From Capitulum mitella (lineage: Eukaryota > Arthropoda > Thecostraca > Pollicipedomorpha > Pollicipedidae), in NCBI GenBank assembly GCA_030062745.1, contig CP099851.1, forward strand, positions 9,426,393 through 9,490,392: 64,000 nt of DNA. Reading direction: 5' to 3'. The notes beneath the pieces are model-generated. The model did not search any database, was not told the origin of the DNA, and worked only from the letters and a program-made list of their open reading frames with translations. Each line of letters starts with the position of its first letter. Position 1 is the first letter of the stretch. Of this stretch, positions 26,111-39,900 are shown piece after piece. Position numbers and translations under genes: made by a program.

Positions 26111-27808
26111 CAAGAAGCAGTCCTGCCCAAAATAGAGTGCAGTTGCCCTGCAAATGTGATTTCATTTTCATGCTTGGTATGGGTAAGGCAGCATTGTGAC
26201 TTCCACCAGTTAAATGTATGTTGAAAGTGTGCTCACTGTCTACAGTGCTATCCAAGGACTTCTTGCCATTGTGTTGTGCCCAGTCTTCCCAATTTTGAGT
26301 GATTTATATTTAAGCATCTGCCATTTGCATTGTACTTTTTATCTTAATTGTTGCACTTTTTGTAATCCTGGGGAGGGCTGGGGCCCAGGTACCATTGCTG
26401 GCACCCCCACTTTGAAAAGTTGTGACCATGGACTACTTCCCTTGCAACAGCATGTTGGAATTCACCAGCCACTTCCATTGCATCACTTTCAGCATGCCCA
26501 GCTAACTGTCCTTGAGAGGAGGCCCCCATGACATTCAAAAGAAATCCATGTTTGTATAAAGTGAGCACTGAATTTTGCAGAAATGCTAATTAGGTTAGGT
26601 TAGGTTAGGTTAGGTGGTATTGGCTTATTTGGCTTTTTACACAGCTAAATAATTATTACAACAAAGCAATCTGTCAGAAATATAGTATCCTGAGTCAGAA
26701 GGTGTGATCACCTGCTCAAGGTTGTAAACAAACTGTCATTTCTGAATGACCACCTGGTATGGGCTCTATGGGCATGGTAGCACAGTATTGTAACAAGCTT
26801 TTTCATGCAGGTTTTCTGTGGTCTTGCTGTAAGATATGTTATAATGGAAAGTATTGCCATTTGTGGTGTATTGGTCATTTGTTACAGGAAATTTTCTGAA
26901 CTAGGCTGAAGATGTAGTCTTTTAACATGACTCAGTTTCTTCAAGCAGTTTAAATATTCCTTTATAATGTAAAGCAGTTTTATCCAGTTGGTGTTAAGGT
27001 AGATTTCATGTGGACTAGACAAAACATCAGAGTGATTTCCATAGTTCAAAAATATATTAATAAAAATTAGTTCTGAAAAAGTGAAGGCCTGTTAACCTTG
27101 CTGGCCCTCCATCTTGCATGGTTGGGGCTATGGGACTCCGGCCTCTCCCCTGTTCCTATGCCTTTGCACTGTTAAATGCTACAGGCACACCTCTTGCAGA
27201 GCTATCTTTGCTGTATGCCTATGGATTGTTGTGTGGAAGCATAGTAGTAAAGCTTTGTTTATTTTAATGTCAAAGTTACAAGTCTTGAAAACTGAATGAG
27301 CATCACAATGTAATTGCTTTTTGTGTACTGCAATCTTAATTTATAGCAAGAAGAAACAATAAATTTTTATTGTTGTCATTGGGATCTCCCACCATTTCTG
27401 CCTGGTAAATGCCACCAGATCTAATCTAGCTCAGAAAAGTTAGATGCTCAAGACTTTGCCCTAGGATACCAAACATGTGTTGATATGTTGTTATATTTGG
27501 CAGTATGTGGCAGGTAGTTGATCAGGTACCAGAAGACATGCTGGTGCCAGGTCTCCAAATGAAATGGGACATGGGCCTGATTGCCCATCCCTGGATATGT
27601 CATTGTTAGAGTGACTTAATACATATCAGTTGGTAATCTGCTATGTTCTGCAAAGTCATTTTTAGAAGGTTCTGCAAAAGGAAATTGTTTCCCATACAGT
27701 AATACTTATGGTTATTGCCTCATTTTTATGTAGCTGTGGCATGCCTAATGTGACAGTGCAAGAGGAATCTCCACACCCTGACCTCATGAAATGCTATGAT
27801 TGTTTCAG
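26111..27808. other. AT-rich region upstream of RABL6; likely promoter and 5' UTR lie here
   Basis: No coding frame of note. A short telomere-type run is present at 26590-26616 (separate entry). The first coding exon of RABL6 is preceded by a good acceptor (TGTTTCAG, 27801-27808), so at least one non-coding first exon should exist upstream in or beyond this interval; I could not place it. Confidence 0.4.
26590..26616. repeat. Short (TTAGG)n run
   Basis: About five copies of TTAGG. This is the canonical arthropod telomere motif, but such short interstitial runs are common and it is far from a chromosome end in this context. Confidence 0.8.
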
Positions 27809-27829
27809 ATAAAGTCATCAAGCACAAAG

Positions 27830-27953
27830 ATGTTTTCTGCCTTAAGAAAGCTCACAAGCAAGAATGAGCCTACTCCATCATCAGCATCATGCAATGTCCA
27901 GACAATGTCATCCCACCTTCAGAGGAAGTTTGCTAAAGGCATTCAGTATAACA
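27830..27953 (+). CDS. RABL6: RABL6 coding exon 1
   Basis: Acceptor TGTTTCAG at 27801-27808 leads into a short 5' UTR, ATG at 27830. Encodes 41 residues from [10 protein letters not shown] to AKGIQYN and ends A|GTAAGT in phase 1. The start matches the family's conserved MFSAL beginning. Confidence 0.88.
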
Positions 27954-30900
27954 GTAAGTCACCACATCTTTAGATGACTTTGCATTTGTTTGCAGTTGCA
28001 GTTTGTGTTTGAAACATAAGTGGCAAGTTAATAATGTCAGTTGGCAGATTTTGTGTGCACACAGAAAAGAATAAGCAACACAGACACTTGCTGAGGTGTG
28101 CAGCTTTCACAGAACACATTGATTCTCACTGCCATATTGCTTTTTCAGAAAAGTGGTGTGGTTGCTGAAATAAGCAAAACAACTACATTTTGATGTATAC
28201 AAAATAGTTATCTTAAAAGAATTGTACATTTTCTATGCTTTAGTCCCATTTTAGGCCAGGCTGCCTACTTTTAGTCACATTTTGTGCACCAGCATTGTTC
28301 AAGGCTGGGATCATTTGATTTTATACTTATGTGAGAAGTCATTTACTGATGTTCATTGATTAAGCATGTTTTTATGCTTTCAGTGAAAATTGTGATAAAA
28401 GGAGATAACAATGTTGGGAAAACATGTCTGTTTGATCGTCTGCAAGGAAAGCCTTTCAGTGATTCATATGTTCCAACTCCAGAGATACAGGTGAGAATTG
28501 CGTGTGCATCTACATAATGGTTTTCTCCCTATGTAGAAATGATATAGGACCTAGCAAAACGAAATGTGGCAGTATTTCACTAGCAGTATCCAAGGGACTG
28601 CCATTGGAAATGTGTGACCTGTCTTGTCTTGTGACTAATGGTTTTGTGGGACATTGAAATCATCTCTAGAGCAAGGTAGCTGTCACATATGGTAAAATCA
28701 CTCTGGAATGGTTGTTGGGTATTAATGGAAGTTAAGAAATAGCAGCAGTAATTACAGTTAATACATGTGATTTGTACTTGAACATGTGGTTTATAAACAA
28801 ATTAGGGCATTGCCATTCAGTTTCACATTCTTACTTCCAAAGTCAAAAGGCTGTTATCCTGAACATATCTGGTGCTCTGATGCAGGTGGCTAGCATACAG
28901 TGGTCATACAAGGCCACTGATGATGTTGTCAAGGTGGAGGTGTGGGATGTCGTTGACAAGGCCAAAAAGAAGAAGAAAATGGAAGGTAAATCATCTAGAT
29001 GTGCAATATGCGCACAAAATTGTGGAAACCATTGTTTTTAAACTGTCAGACTTCTGTAAGCTGGCTTCCATGGATTAGACTCCAAGTTTGAAAGCTTGGG
29101 TGTTAATAATTGCCTGTACTCTGTAGCATAGTCATGAAATTGTAGCCTCGTCTGGACTGAATGGTGTAATATTCGGCCCAGTTGTGTTTGGCCTGTATTG
29201 TGCCTCTGATCTCCATCGATCTGTTTCCCACTGTCGCCAGAATTGGACAACATCTGCCCTCACTTTGGTTTAGTGCCTGTCTGGCGCCTGTCTGGTCTGT
29301 GTTTGCTCTCTGTTGAACCATTGCTCCATGGCCGATTTGGACCTGGCTCTGGACGGCGTTTGGACCGAGCTTTGTGTGGCCGCACCTGATGTCCATCGTC
29401 GTCACGTCTGTCGAATTGTTCCCCGCCCTGTGTGCACTTGGCGATGCTAACACTATGCACTGTACAACTCTTTACACTTAACACTACACGCTAACATTGT
29501 ACCAACACGGTCCATTTTGTGAACGATTAGTGCTCCCTGCAGGCCGTGGCCATCTGGCTTATTGCAATGAGGCGTCCAGCCACCTTTTGGTGAGGCGCCG
29601 CACCTAGACGCCACACTGTCTGTATCTTACAACACTGCGACATCGCGTAACGTATCGTGATGTGGAGTGGCGTCCCGTGATAAACCATTACGCCGTGTGA
29701 CGCCCTGCGACATCGTGACAGATGAGACGTGTGCCCGTCCTCTCCGGGTGTGGGGGTACGCGCGACATGTTGTACATCATAATGCGACATTATGGCGCTG
29801 CGTCGTCTCCTCACCTGGCGTGGCGTGTTGCGGCGCTGTGTGACGCTGGATGGGCCGGCAGGTCTCAAGCTAGAGAACAGCAGCGCCGCCGTGCCGGACG
29901 AGGTGGCGCTGGACGCCGAGTTCCTCGACGTGTACAAGGGCACCCACGGCGTCATACTGGTGCTGGACATCACCAAGGCCTGGTGCGTGACGGCAGCCTG
30001 CCGCGCCGGACATCGCCTGGACTTGGCCGACGCCCAGAGCCGGGCATCAGGCAGGCAGCAAGCTGATGCCGCTGTCGGCCGTTGCCCTGCAGGATGTTAG
30101 GAAGTTTTTGGGGCCGACCATCTTGCCAGCTTCCTCTTCGTCGGTTGTGACGGCCGATTCCTGAGTTTGTCGCGCGATTGATGCGGAGTAACTGAAGCGG
30201 TAATGCGGCAAGTGGTGCCGACCCGCCTCGTTCACCCGATGACGCAGCTGTATGTGCTCGGTGGTGCTGCCGTGTTCGCCTGAGGACGCCGTCCGCTTCT
30301 CGTGACGCCGCCGCCGGCCGGCAGGACGTTTGAGTACGTGCAGCGCGAGGTGCCTCGGATCCCGGGCCACATACCGGTGCTGATTCTGGGCAACCACCGC
30401 GACATGGGCCACCACCGTCAGGTGCGCGAGGACGACGTCCGCTTCTTCGCCGAACACGTCGAGAGGTGGGTCACCGCTCCTGACGCGCTGCTCAGGCGGC
30501 CCTCGCGCGCTGTGAATGCAAGCAGCCGAGCTGTCTTGTTGTTACGGAAATCGCATAGCACGATGGCTCGGAGTGCCGTGGGTGATGGTGGGCTTCGCTA
30601 TAGAGGGACACTTGATGCGTGATGAGTACCCAGGGATCAACCATTGCTGCGTCTTGAATTGACCATCGACGGTAAGAAGTGTCATTCATTGGTACCTTGC
30701 ACCATGTGGAGGACATTGTTAACTTCTTATCGGCAAGACGTTGAGAAAATTAGTCATTTCAGGTCAATATTTCTTCGATGAGGGAACTTCGTGCAGTGCT
30801 CCTGCATTAAAATGTTGTTCATAGAAGTTGGTTGTAAAAAAATGGTGTCCGCTCACAGCCCCAAAACTACGACCGCTTTCACAGCTACAGGCCCGATCCA

Positions 30901-33900
30901 CTAACCCACAGTATGCATTGAGGCCCTCCTTGACTCAAGCTTACTGCAGCTGTACTGTTGCCTTTGGTGGGCAGGTCGGACTGCAAAGTGTTACATGGTG
31001 TGGCCTGTTGAGTCGTGGGCGAGGTTGAAAGTCCGTTTTTCTTCTTGGTGTCTGAGTATAATTTTTGTTTTGGAGTACATCATTGTAGAAAGAGTAATAC
31101 TGGTTGAAATTGGCGTTGTGGGCATAATTCATTTATGACATCATACCTGCTTCGTGATGAATGGAAGCAGAGTAATTTTCTTGCAGAGTTAGAGATTTGT
31201 GAACATGGTTATAATGTAAGTTTCATTGGAGACATAGGGACAAATATTTTGGGGGAAAACATTTTAGGAGCACAGTTTTTTTGGTGTTTGTCGGCACCAG
31301 AAAACAGCCCCTTCCTGACCCTGGTCATAGGTGTATATTCGACTTTTCCTGTGTATGCACTCAAACAAAGGATGCTTTGTAGTTAAATTCTCTTTAATTA
31401 TCTTTTGTTTGTCCTCGTGCTTCATACAAGTTGCTCCGCCATGTCATACTGTCATATATAATGCTGTTCCTGTTGTAAGTTGGTCCTCTCGTTAACACGT
31501 TGAGTCACTGGCAGCTCTAGCTTCAGGTTCAGACCGTGCACTGACTCGCGCTCCGTTCCGTCCGCGCGGCCCGAACTCAGTATCAGCTGTCCAGTTCCCC
31601 GCGACCCGGCGACCCGACCTCGACACTGTACACCACGTGATAACAGTCTCGACCATCCGGACCGCATATATCCGAATTGACGCCACGCTGGTCAAGGTGA
31701 CCCGACACCCGCCGGGCACCGATACGGACCGGCCCGGCGCCGGCCAGGGCGGCCAATCCCGCATTCACAGGGGGGACGGGCAGCACGTCTCCACGCCACG
31801 CGGCCCCCCTGCACTGTGTGCACATGGAAGGGATGGCTCGGAGGGTCTGTGGCTGGAGCGTCGTTCTCGTCCATCCCCGTCGTCCGGTTGATTTGGACAC
31901 TGCCGTCGCGGCGCTGAATCAGGCCTGCTGCCACAGGTCGAGAGCGGCGCTGAATCAGGCCTGCTGCCACAGGTCGAGGGCGGCGCTGAATCAGGCCTGC
32001 TGCCACAGGTCGAGAGGCGACGCCCTGGTCCGGTACGCCGAGTCGTCGATGCGGAACGGCTTCGGCCTGAAGCTGCTGCACCGCTTCCTGAACGTGCCGT
32101 TCCTGGCGCTGCAGCGCGACTGCCTGCTGACCCAGCTGGCCACCAATGAGCGGGAGGCGGAGGCCACCAACCAGGAGATGGACCTCTACCAGGAGTCAGA
32201 CGACGCCAACTATGACATGTGAGGCAGCGCCCGGGCCGGGCCGGTGGGATGACGTGTGAGGAAGCGGCCGGGCCGGGCCGGTGGGATGACGTGTGAGGCA
32301 GCGGCCGGCCGGGCAGGTGGGATGACGTGTGAGGCAGCGGCCGGGCCGGACCGGTGGGATGACGTGTGAGACAGCGGCCGGGCCGGACCGTTGGGATGAC
32401 GTGTGAGGCAGCGGCTGGGTCGGACCGGGTCGAACAGGTCAGGTTAGACAGGTGGGAAAGGGAACAGCACGGACTATCGCAGAACTTCAGAGTTTTCCGT
32501 TGTCATCCCATTTTGAGCATTCAGAGTTGTCCGTTGCCATCTCATTGCCAGCATTATCCAGCGGTTTCGATAACTTTCCGTCATACTGATTGCGAAAAAC
32601 AGACTAGTAAGTACAGTAACGCGTACAATTGCTGTTGCATTGTAGAAAGGCGTCTGTAAAGAACTGATTGTATCAGGCAACAGTGGGTCTTCTGCCTCCT
32701 TTGCCTTGCGGTCCTAGTCACTCGCTCGGCAGTGGAAAACTCGAGCCGTGTAAATGGGTCACCTACCTCTGGTCTGATTTAGACGACAGACGATGGGCAG
32801 CCATCCGTGATAGGATGGTGACCGTCGTTTTGCGCATTGTGTGCTGCCAGAGGGCCCGAGGTTGTGACTCCGTCGTTGTGTACTCGCGTGGGATTAGTTC
32901 ATAGTGTGCTGCCGCGCGATACGCTGTAAGCCTGCTGCTTTGTGCTGTGTGTGCCGTGTCATCACCTTGTGCTATGGTGCTGTGTCGCTGCTGTGTATTG
33001 TGCTACTGTCGCCGCATCGCCGCTGTGCGTTATTGTGTCGCCGATGTGTGCTGTGTGCGGTGTTGTGTTGCCGCTGTGTGCTGCGATGTTGTGCCGCCGC
33101 TGTGTGCTGTGCCGATGACTCCGTGTCTGGTCGTGTGCCAGGTTCCTGGATCAGCTGACCAACAGGCGGCGGCAGGCGGCGGACGCGGCGGCGCCCTCGC
33201 AGAAGATGCCGCACTCGCAGACAACCACAGCACTGAGCGCTGCTGCACGGCCGGCCGGTGAGTGTCCGGCGACGTCCTCTGACCCCCGCCCTCCCGCCCC
33301 GGACACGGCGGGACAGGACCAGCTGAGGGGTGCCCCGGACACGGCGGGACAGGACCAGCTGAGGGGTGCCCCGGACACGGCGGAACAGGACCAGCTGAGG
33401 GGTGCCCCGGACACGGCGGAACAGGACCAGCTGAGGGGTGCCCCGGACACGGCGGAACAGGACCAGCTGAGGGGTGCCCCGGACACGGCGGAACAGGACC
33501 AGCTGAGGGGTGCCCCGGACACGGCGGGACAGGACCAGCTGAGGGGTGCCCCGGACACGGCGGGACAGGACCAGCTGAGGGGTGCCCCGGACACGGCGGG
33601 ACAGGACCAGCTGAGGGGTGCCCCGGACACGGCGGGACAGGACCAGCTGAGGGGTGCCCCGGACACGGCGGGACAGGACCAGCTGAGGGGTGCCCCGGAC
33701 ACGGCGGGACAGGACCAGCTGAGGGGTGCCCCGGACACGGCGGGACAGGACCAGCTGAGGGGTGCACCACTACCCCGCCTCGCTGCGTTGCCCTTTTGAA
33801 CTCCCCTAGGGCGACGGCTGGACATTGCTGGTTTTGACTCTTTTCTTAGGTGGAACTTTTTGGGCCTGGAAGTTTTGCTTTTTTGTGACGGCCGGGGGAA

Positions 33901-36900
33901 AGGAGGTTGGACGGCTGCGTATTCGTGAACCTGAGAAGCAAAACTAACCGGTGTGATGGCGCCGCATCACCATTAAAACTGTAGTCTCGTTTTACACACA
34001 GCGCTTGACGCAAGTGGGGCCAGCAGCACCTGGTTGAGATTAATTTCTGCCACTGGTTTTAACTGGTTAATACCAGCCAGTTGAAAACGAAGCTGGGAGG
34101 AAAGGGCAAACAGTGACAGATGTTTTGCGTGAAATTTCCTTATGAATAAGTTATGTTGATTGTGTAAAGGACAACGGATAGCCCAGTATCCATGAAAAAG
34201 TGTGATCTAACATTAGGAAGTCTCACTCTGAAAATGACAGATGCAAATAGTGTTAGATAAGGACTGAATTATGCAGAAAATGTGTTTGTTATATTTGTTC
34301 TTTGAACACTATAGTGCAAAAATATTGGGAGCTCGTGGTCATTGAAGCGATAACCTATCTAGAGTTGACCAAAAATACGCAAGTGAATATTTGCACAACA
34401 CAGTATACATTTTATTGATGTGTAGTGGCGAAGCAAAGGGGAGGGCGAGGGGGCGACCGCCCCCTCCTGGAGGTCGACAGGGGCCGTCAGCCTGAGACAA
34501 GGACAGGTGGCGCCGAGACGGTCCTGGGATAGTCAGAGGTCCTGTGAGAGGGGGTGTGAAACAGTCAGGGGCCTTGGGATTTTCGAGGGCGTTCAGGGAC
34601 TGACATGGATCTTGAGACGGTCAGGGGCCACTAGTCTTTCGTGAGCATGAAGCAGCAGAGGGTCCCGAACAGTCAGGGCTCCTGAGACGATCGGGGACCT
34701 GAAACAATTATGCGACGGTCGGAAACCATGATACAGCCAGAAGCCCTGAAACAGTGAGGGGTCTTGGGACGGGTAAGGGCCCGGGATGGTGGAATCACCG
34801 ACAGTCGGGACCGTCATGAGCCTCGAAACAAACGCGATCGTGGGAAGGTCGTGGGCCCTAGGACCCATGTCGACCTAGGGACGGTCAAGGATCCGGAATG
34901 TTCGGGGGCCCGGGAATGGTCAGGGATTTCGGGTGTGATAAAATAGGAAACCTGGGACGCTCAAAGGCCCTGGGATGGACGAGCGTCCTGTGACGGTAAA
35001 GGTCCGGGGCTGGCCAGGATCCGGAACGGTCAGGAGCGAGGGATGGTCGGGCATCTGGGAGAGTCATGAGTCCTGAGAATCATGAGTCCTGAGAATCATG
35101 AGTCGGGAGCCTACAACGGCCAGGGACCTTGGGACAGTCAGGAGGGCCGTCTAACACTTCCCTGCTACGGGCCACTTCAGGAACTTGCTCTCGTCTTGAA
35201 CCATATCGGTTGAAATGACACATGGATTCGAAAAAGACTTCAGCTACTAATCCTCCACCTAACCCCATAGCCAACGGAAACTAACTTACATGTAAACGAC
35301 GTTTCACGACACAGTAATAATTCAGCTACATAGATAACTGCGGCTTCCACCTTGCCACAAAACAAGTATGCTAGGAAAAGGCAAAGGTGCGGCTCAGATA
35401 GTACCATTGAGCAGCGCGCGTGGAAGACGGCAAGGAAAAAAAGAATGTGCCTAGAAAGTAGCCATGAGCGAACGCGTAAGGGAACGAATCGGGAGGCCGT
35501 CTGCCCACCACTGACCAATCTGTTGATGTTGTCAGTTCGAGGTTGCCAGGTGAACGGCCAGTCGGCCAGTGGAATGCAGGAAAAGAGCGGAAATTAACGT
35601 GTTTTAGAAAACTAGCAATGTGCGACGTAACGGTCGGGGATTGGAACCGGCGTACTCTCATACGTCTCAAGCATCTTACCACTGAACTGCATTTTTTTTC
35701 GCGCGCGGACGCATATGTAATACCGCGGGAAAGTAACAGTATGCAAACTATTCCACTTACTATGTTTGTTTTGTAAATTTCTCCCTGATGTAAGAACCTA
35801 GTCCTATTTTTTCTCAGGAACCCCTGAAAACACAATGGGTAAAATCTGTAAAGTTTTCCTAATTCGAGGTTTGTTTGGGCCCAAATTTGAGACTACCCTG
35901 TCTTGGACCGAATCCCGGTTACGCCACCGTTGATCAGTAACCATCAATTGCATTCGTTGTAAGGGCGCCGGGAACAGATTACTAATGGAGTAGCTTAAAC
36001 TAGAAGTCATTCCAGACCATATCAAGGTATAATAATATTTTGTAACCAGTCGTTACCTAGTCGACGTAGTCATTCGAGCGATGATTGAAGATCGTTTTAC
36101 TCCGCGGTCATAGCTATGTGGAATATAAAGTAAGCGGTATGTAAGTAGCTAAGTAGCTGTAATAGTTTGTCAGTAACCATCAGATGTGCCCTTTGCGCAG
36201 CTGATTGTGTTCGTTACCAGTCAGTAAGTAGAGTTATGCCAGAATTGCGAAGCGGCGTGATACCTTATCGTTTATCAGTGGGCACCTGCTCTCTAGATGT
36301 GCCTTGGCGAGGACATCTTTCCCTGATTGACCTAGTAATATGGAATTTGTCGTTGGTAAAGAATGAAGCGCTTTTAAGTTCCTTTTAGTCGTGAACTGAA
36401 AATCACACAATTGAAGAAATTGATGGTGTTCTCGTGGAAACACAGCTGAAAATATCTCATTACACCGAGATGGTATTTGCTGATATGCTACTAGCAATGG
36501 GCAGTCACGTTTAACCCTCGCCCGGGGGCAGGAGTCCTAAAACGACTCCGCCTACTAACTTTTGAACAAAAAGAAATAGAGTAATGCGGCGAAAACCGGT
36601 GTGTTGCTCTTTGCATAAGCAACTCAGCGATATCTCATTTTTTGGTTTCTGGTCAACAGGTGTCGTCTCAGATCGTGGTAATATCCGGAAAGCGGCCATG
36701 TCGAAATACTTCGAGGTTTTCATGACAATGTATTTTCCAAACATACGAAAGTAAATCAATTTTGTAAGTATTAGCGTGTTGGCCGTTCTCTTAGCTGTCG
36801 CAAAATAAATGGGTTTTTGGATCTAGTTCAATAGATTACCTCCCACGTCACAGAAATGTTATCATAGCTGAAATTTGCAGTGGGAGACAGGATAGTCCCA

Positions 36901-39900
36901 CCACATTTTCGTCGGGTCGCAGGTCAAACGAACGACCCGCGTGCTCCAAACTTGGTACACCGGTTTTTCTCGGGCTGGGAGGAAGTCGCCTATTTGAGGT
37001 CGCGGCCACCGTATTTCCCGAGGTCACCGCCAGGGGTGCTCATGCCGTTTTATGGAAATCACTCCTTGTCGAAAACCAGTCGAGCTAGAGCCGCCAAATT
37101 TGGTGTGCAGGTAGTCGGGCGTACGGTCTGTCCTAGCATATCGTTGTGGCTGCAACAATTTCTCTGCGCCATCGCTAGGGGCACAGCCAGATCTTGAATC
37201 TTCGAATTTTTTAACTTCTCTGGCCCAGCGTGACTTTGACCTGTAAACTTGCTTGACATTGCGTCAAACGATGCACGTCAAAATAATGTTGGTGTGGTGG
37301 ATCGTAATAAAGCATTCTTGCGAGTGTAGGTAACACTTGTCCGGTACGCAGTCACAATGGTGTTTGACGTCGATGTTTAATGTTCACGTTTGACTTAGCT
37401 TGACCTCTGATGACCTGATTCTTCCCATGCTCTAAAATCAGGTTACTGGCACCAACATTTCTGAAAGAAAGATGTTGCAATGCAACTGTTAAAGCAACAT
37501 GACAGTACCCAGTTTCCAACAAATGAAATGTGTATATTGCTCGATTTGTTTGAAAACACGACTGACATGACCACAGGTCACAGGTCACGGGCCATCGCAT
37601 GGAAAATTCAGAAAATTGCACTCTTTGTGTAGGAATGTTGAAAACTCAGCTGCAGAAAAAATCAGCGTTCTTTCTAGGGCCACTAAAAAGTTATTCAAGT
37701 AAAACCGCAGGGGGTCCCAAAGCGTGAGTTAATGTGCCGTGCGCCTGTGCCGGGCGAGAGTTAATCTGTGTGGGTTTTTTTTTTATAAATTTGATCTAAA
37801 TCGTTTGTGGAATGATGTTATACATCGGGGCTCGTGTCGACTGAAATGTTTTGCCTTGTTCTATCTTTAGTAGCATATTGCGTTCAAATTATTTGTTGTT
37901 GTTTAGTGGTGTTTTAGAACGCGCCGAGTATTGAGGTCATTCTTGCCCATGTGGAAAAATTAGGAATATGCATGATTTCTAATGCGCTTGAAATATGCCC
38001 TTTGTAATTACTAAAATTAATTTCCGCCATTTTATGACGGTTTTTCCCCGGTAAATGCAGGGAGAAAATTAGCTGGTGGAAATCCGAACTTCTGGTGTAC
38101 GTTTCAAAGTTGTGATGGTTGGTCAGCGTGCATTCGTAATGTCATCGTTGATTGGCAGCCTTCATGATTGCCACGATTCGCCGTCTGCAGAGCTGTCGTG
38201 TTGTCGCTTGCTGTTTCCCCTTCGTCCCCGTTCTTCGCCCAGTCCCCCTTCGGTCCCTGCCCATCCTTCGTCCTTCCCCTTTCCTCCGTCCTCCCCTTCC
38301 GTCGTTTTGCCCACTTTTGTCCATGCTGTCGCGGCGAACAGGCCGGGTCGATTGGGTACGTTTCTCCCAGTGCGGCGTCATAGCCGCCAGCGGAGGTTGA
38401 CGGGGCGGCCGGTACCGCAGACCAGGCCGGCAGAGGTTGACAGGGCGGCCGGTACCGCAGACCAGGCCAGCGGAGGTTGACGGGGCGGCCGGTACCGCAG
38501 ACCAGGCCGGCAGAGGTTGACGGGGCGGCCCGTGCCGCAGACCGTGGCGGCGCTGGCCTGCCGCGAAGCGCGTCCCAGCCGGGCCAGCTGTCGTCGCCGG
38601 CGGCGGCGGCGGTCGGAGCGGCCGCGGCCGACACCGGAACCGGCCCGTCGCCGGGTGACGGCGACCGGTCACCGGCACCGCCCAACGGAACAGGTCAGTA
38701 GACAGAGCTGACGGCCGGCGACTGGCACCGCCCAACGGAACAGGTCAGTACAGAGAGCTGACGACCGGCCACCGACACCGCTCAACGGAACAGGTCAATA
38801 GACATAGCTGACGACCGGCCACCGACACCGCCCAACGGAACAGGTCAGTAGACATAGCTGACGACCGGCCACTGACGCCGCCCAACGGAACAGGTCAGTA
38901 CAGAGCGCTGACGACCGGCCACCGACACCGCCCAACGGAACAGGTCAGTAGACAGAGCTGACCACCGGCCACCGACACCGCCCAACGGAACAGGTCAGTA
39001 GACAGAGCTGACCACCGGCCACCGACACCGCCCAACGGAACAGGTCAGTAGACAGAGCTGACGGCCGGCGACTGGCACCGCCCAACGGAACAGGTCAGTA
39101 GACAGGGCTGACGACCGGTCACCGACACCGCTCAACGGAACAGGTGAGTACAAAGAGCTGACCGGCAGCGCGTCAGTACACAGCTGACCAGCAGTGGGGC
39201 AGTACACAGCTGGCCAGCTGCTGGTCAGTGGGGACTGTGCCGTCCTGCCGTCGCCGCGGCTATGTGCCACCGCTTCGTTCTCCGGCACACCTGCGCTGTG
39301 CTCTTATCTGTCTGCTGTGACCCAGTTTATTCCCGGCGCGGCGTTGAGGGGGCGGTGTGTAGGCGGCCTCCTCTGCTGGGTACTGACTGCTCGGTCCGTG
39401 CCGCCAGGGCCTGCCCAGCCAGCGGCGTGCAGCACGGCGGCGGCCGCCGCCAGCCCGCAGCGGCGAGTGGACGCCTTCGTGCCGGACGGTGCTCTCGACT
39501 CGTCGTTTCTGGACGAAATGACGCCGCAGCCGACGCCGTCCAAAGCAGCTGCACCGCCGCCGGCCGCCGCCTCCGACAGGTTAGTCGGGCAGTCAGAGGC
39601 CGGGCCCGGTGAGGTCCGCGCTGGGCTCTGAACCGTGTGACAGGTTAGTCCGGCGGTCAGAGGCCGGGCCCGGTGAGGTCCGCGCTGGGCTCTGTTTGAA
39701 CCGTGTGACAGGTTAGTCCGGCGGTCGGAGGCCGGGCCCGGTGAGGTCCGCGCTGGGCTCTGTTTGAACCGTGTGACAGGTTAGTCCGACGGTCAGAGGC
39801 CGGGCCTGGTGAGGTCCGCGCTGGGCTCTGTTTGAACCGTGTGACAGGTTAGTCCGGCGGTCAGAGGCCGGGCCTGGTGAGGTCCGCGCTGGGCTCTGTT

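Noticed and set aside
26590-26616. TTAGG run as a telomere or chromosome end
   Set aside because: Only about five copies, embedded in unique sequence on both sides.
33030-33825. Minus-strand frames of 246 and 224 codons across the 36-bp array ([12 protein letters not shown] and [12 protein letters not shown] repeats)
   Set aside because: They are by-products of a 36-bp repeat without stops in several frames; the plus strand carries RABL6 exon 7 and there is no independent support.
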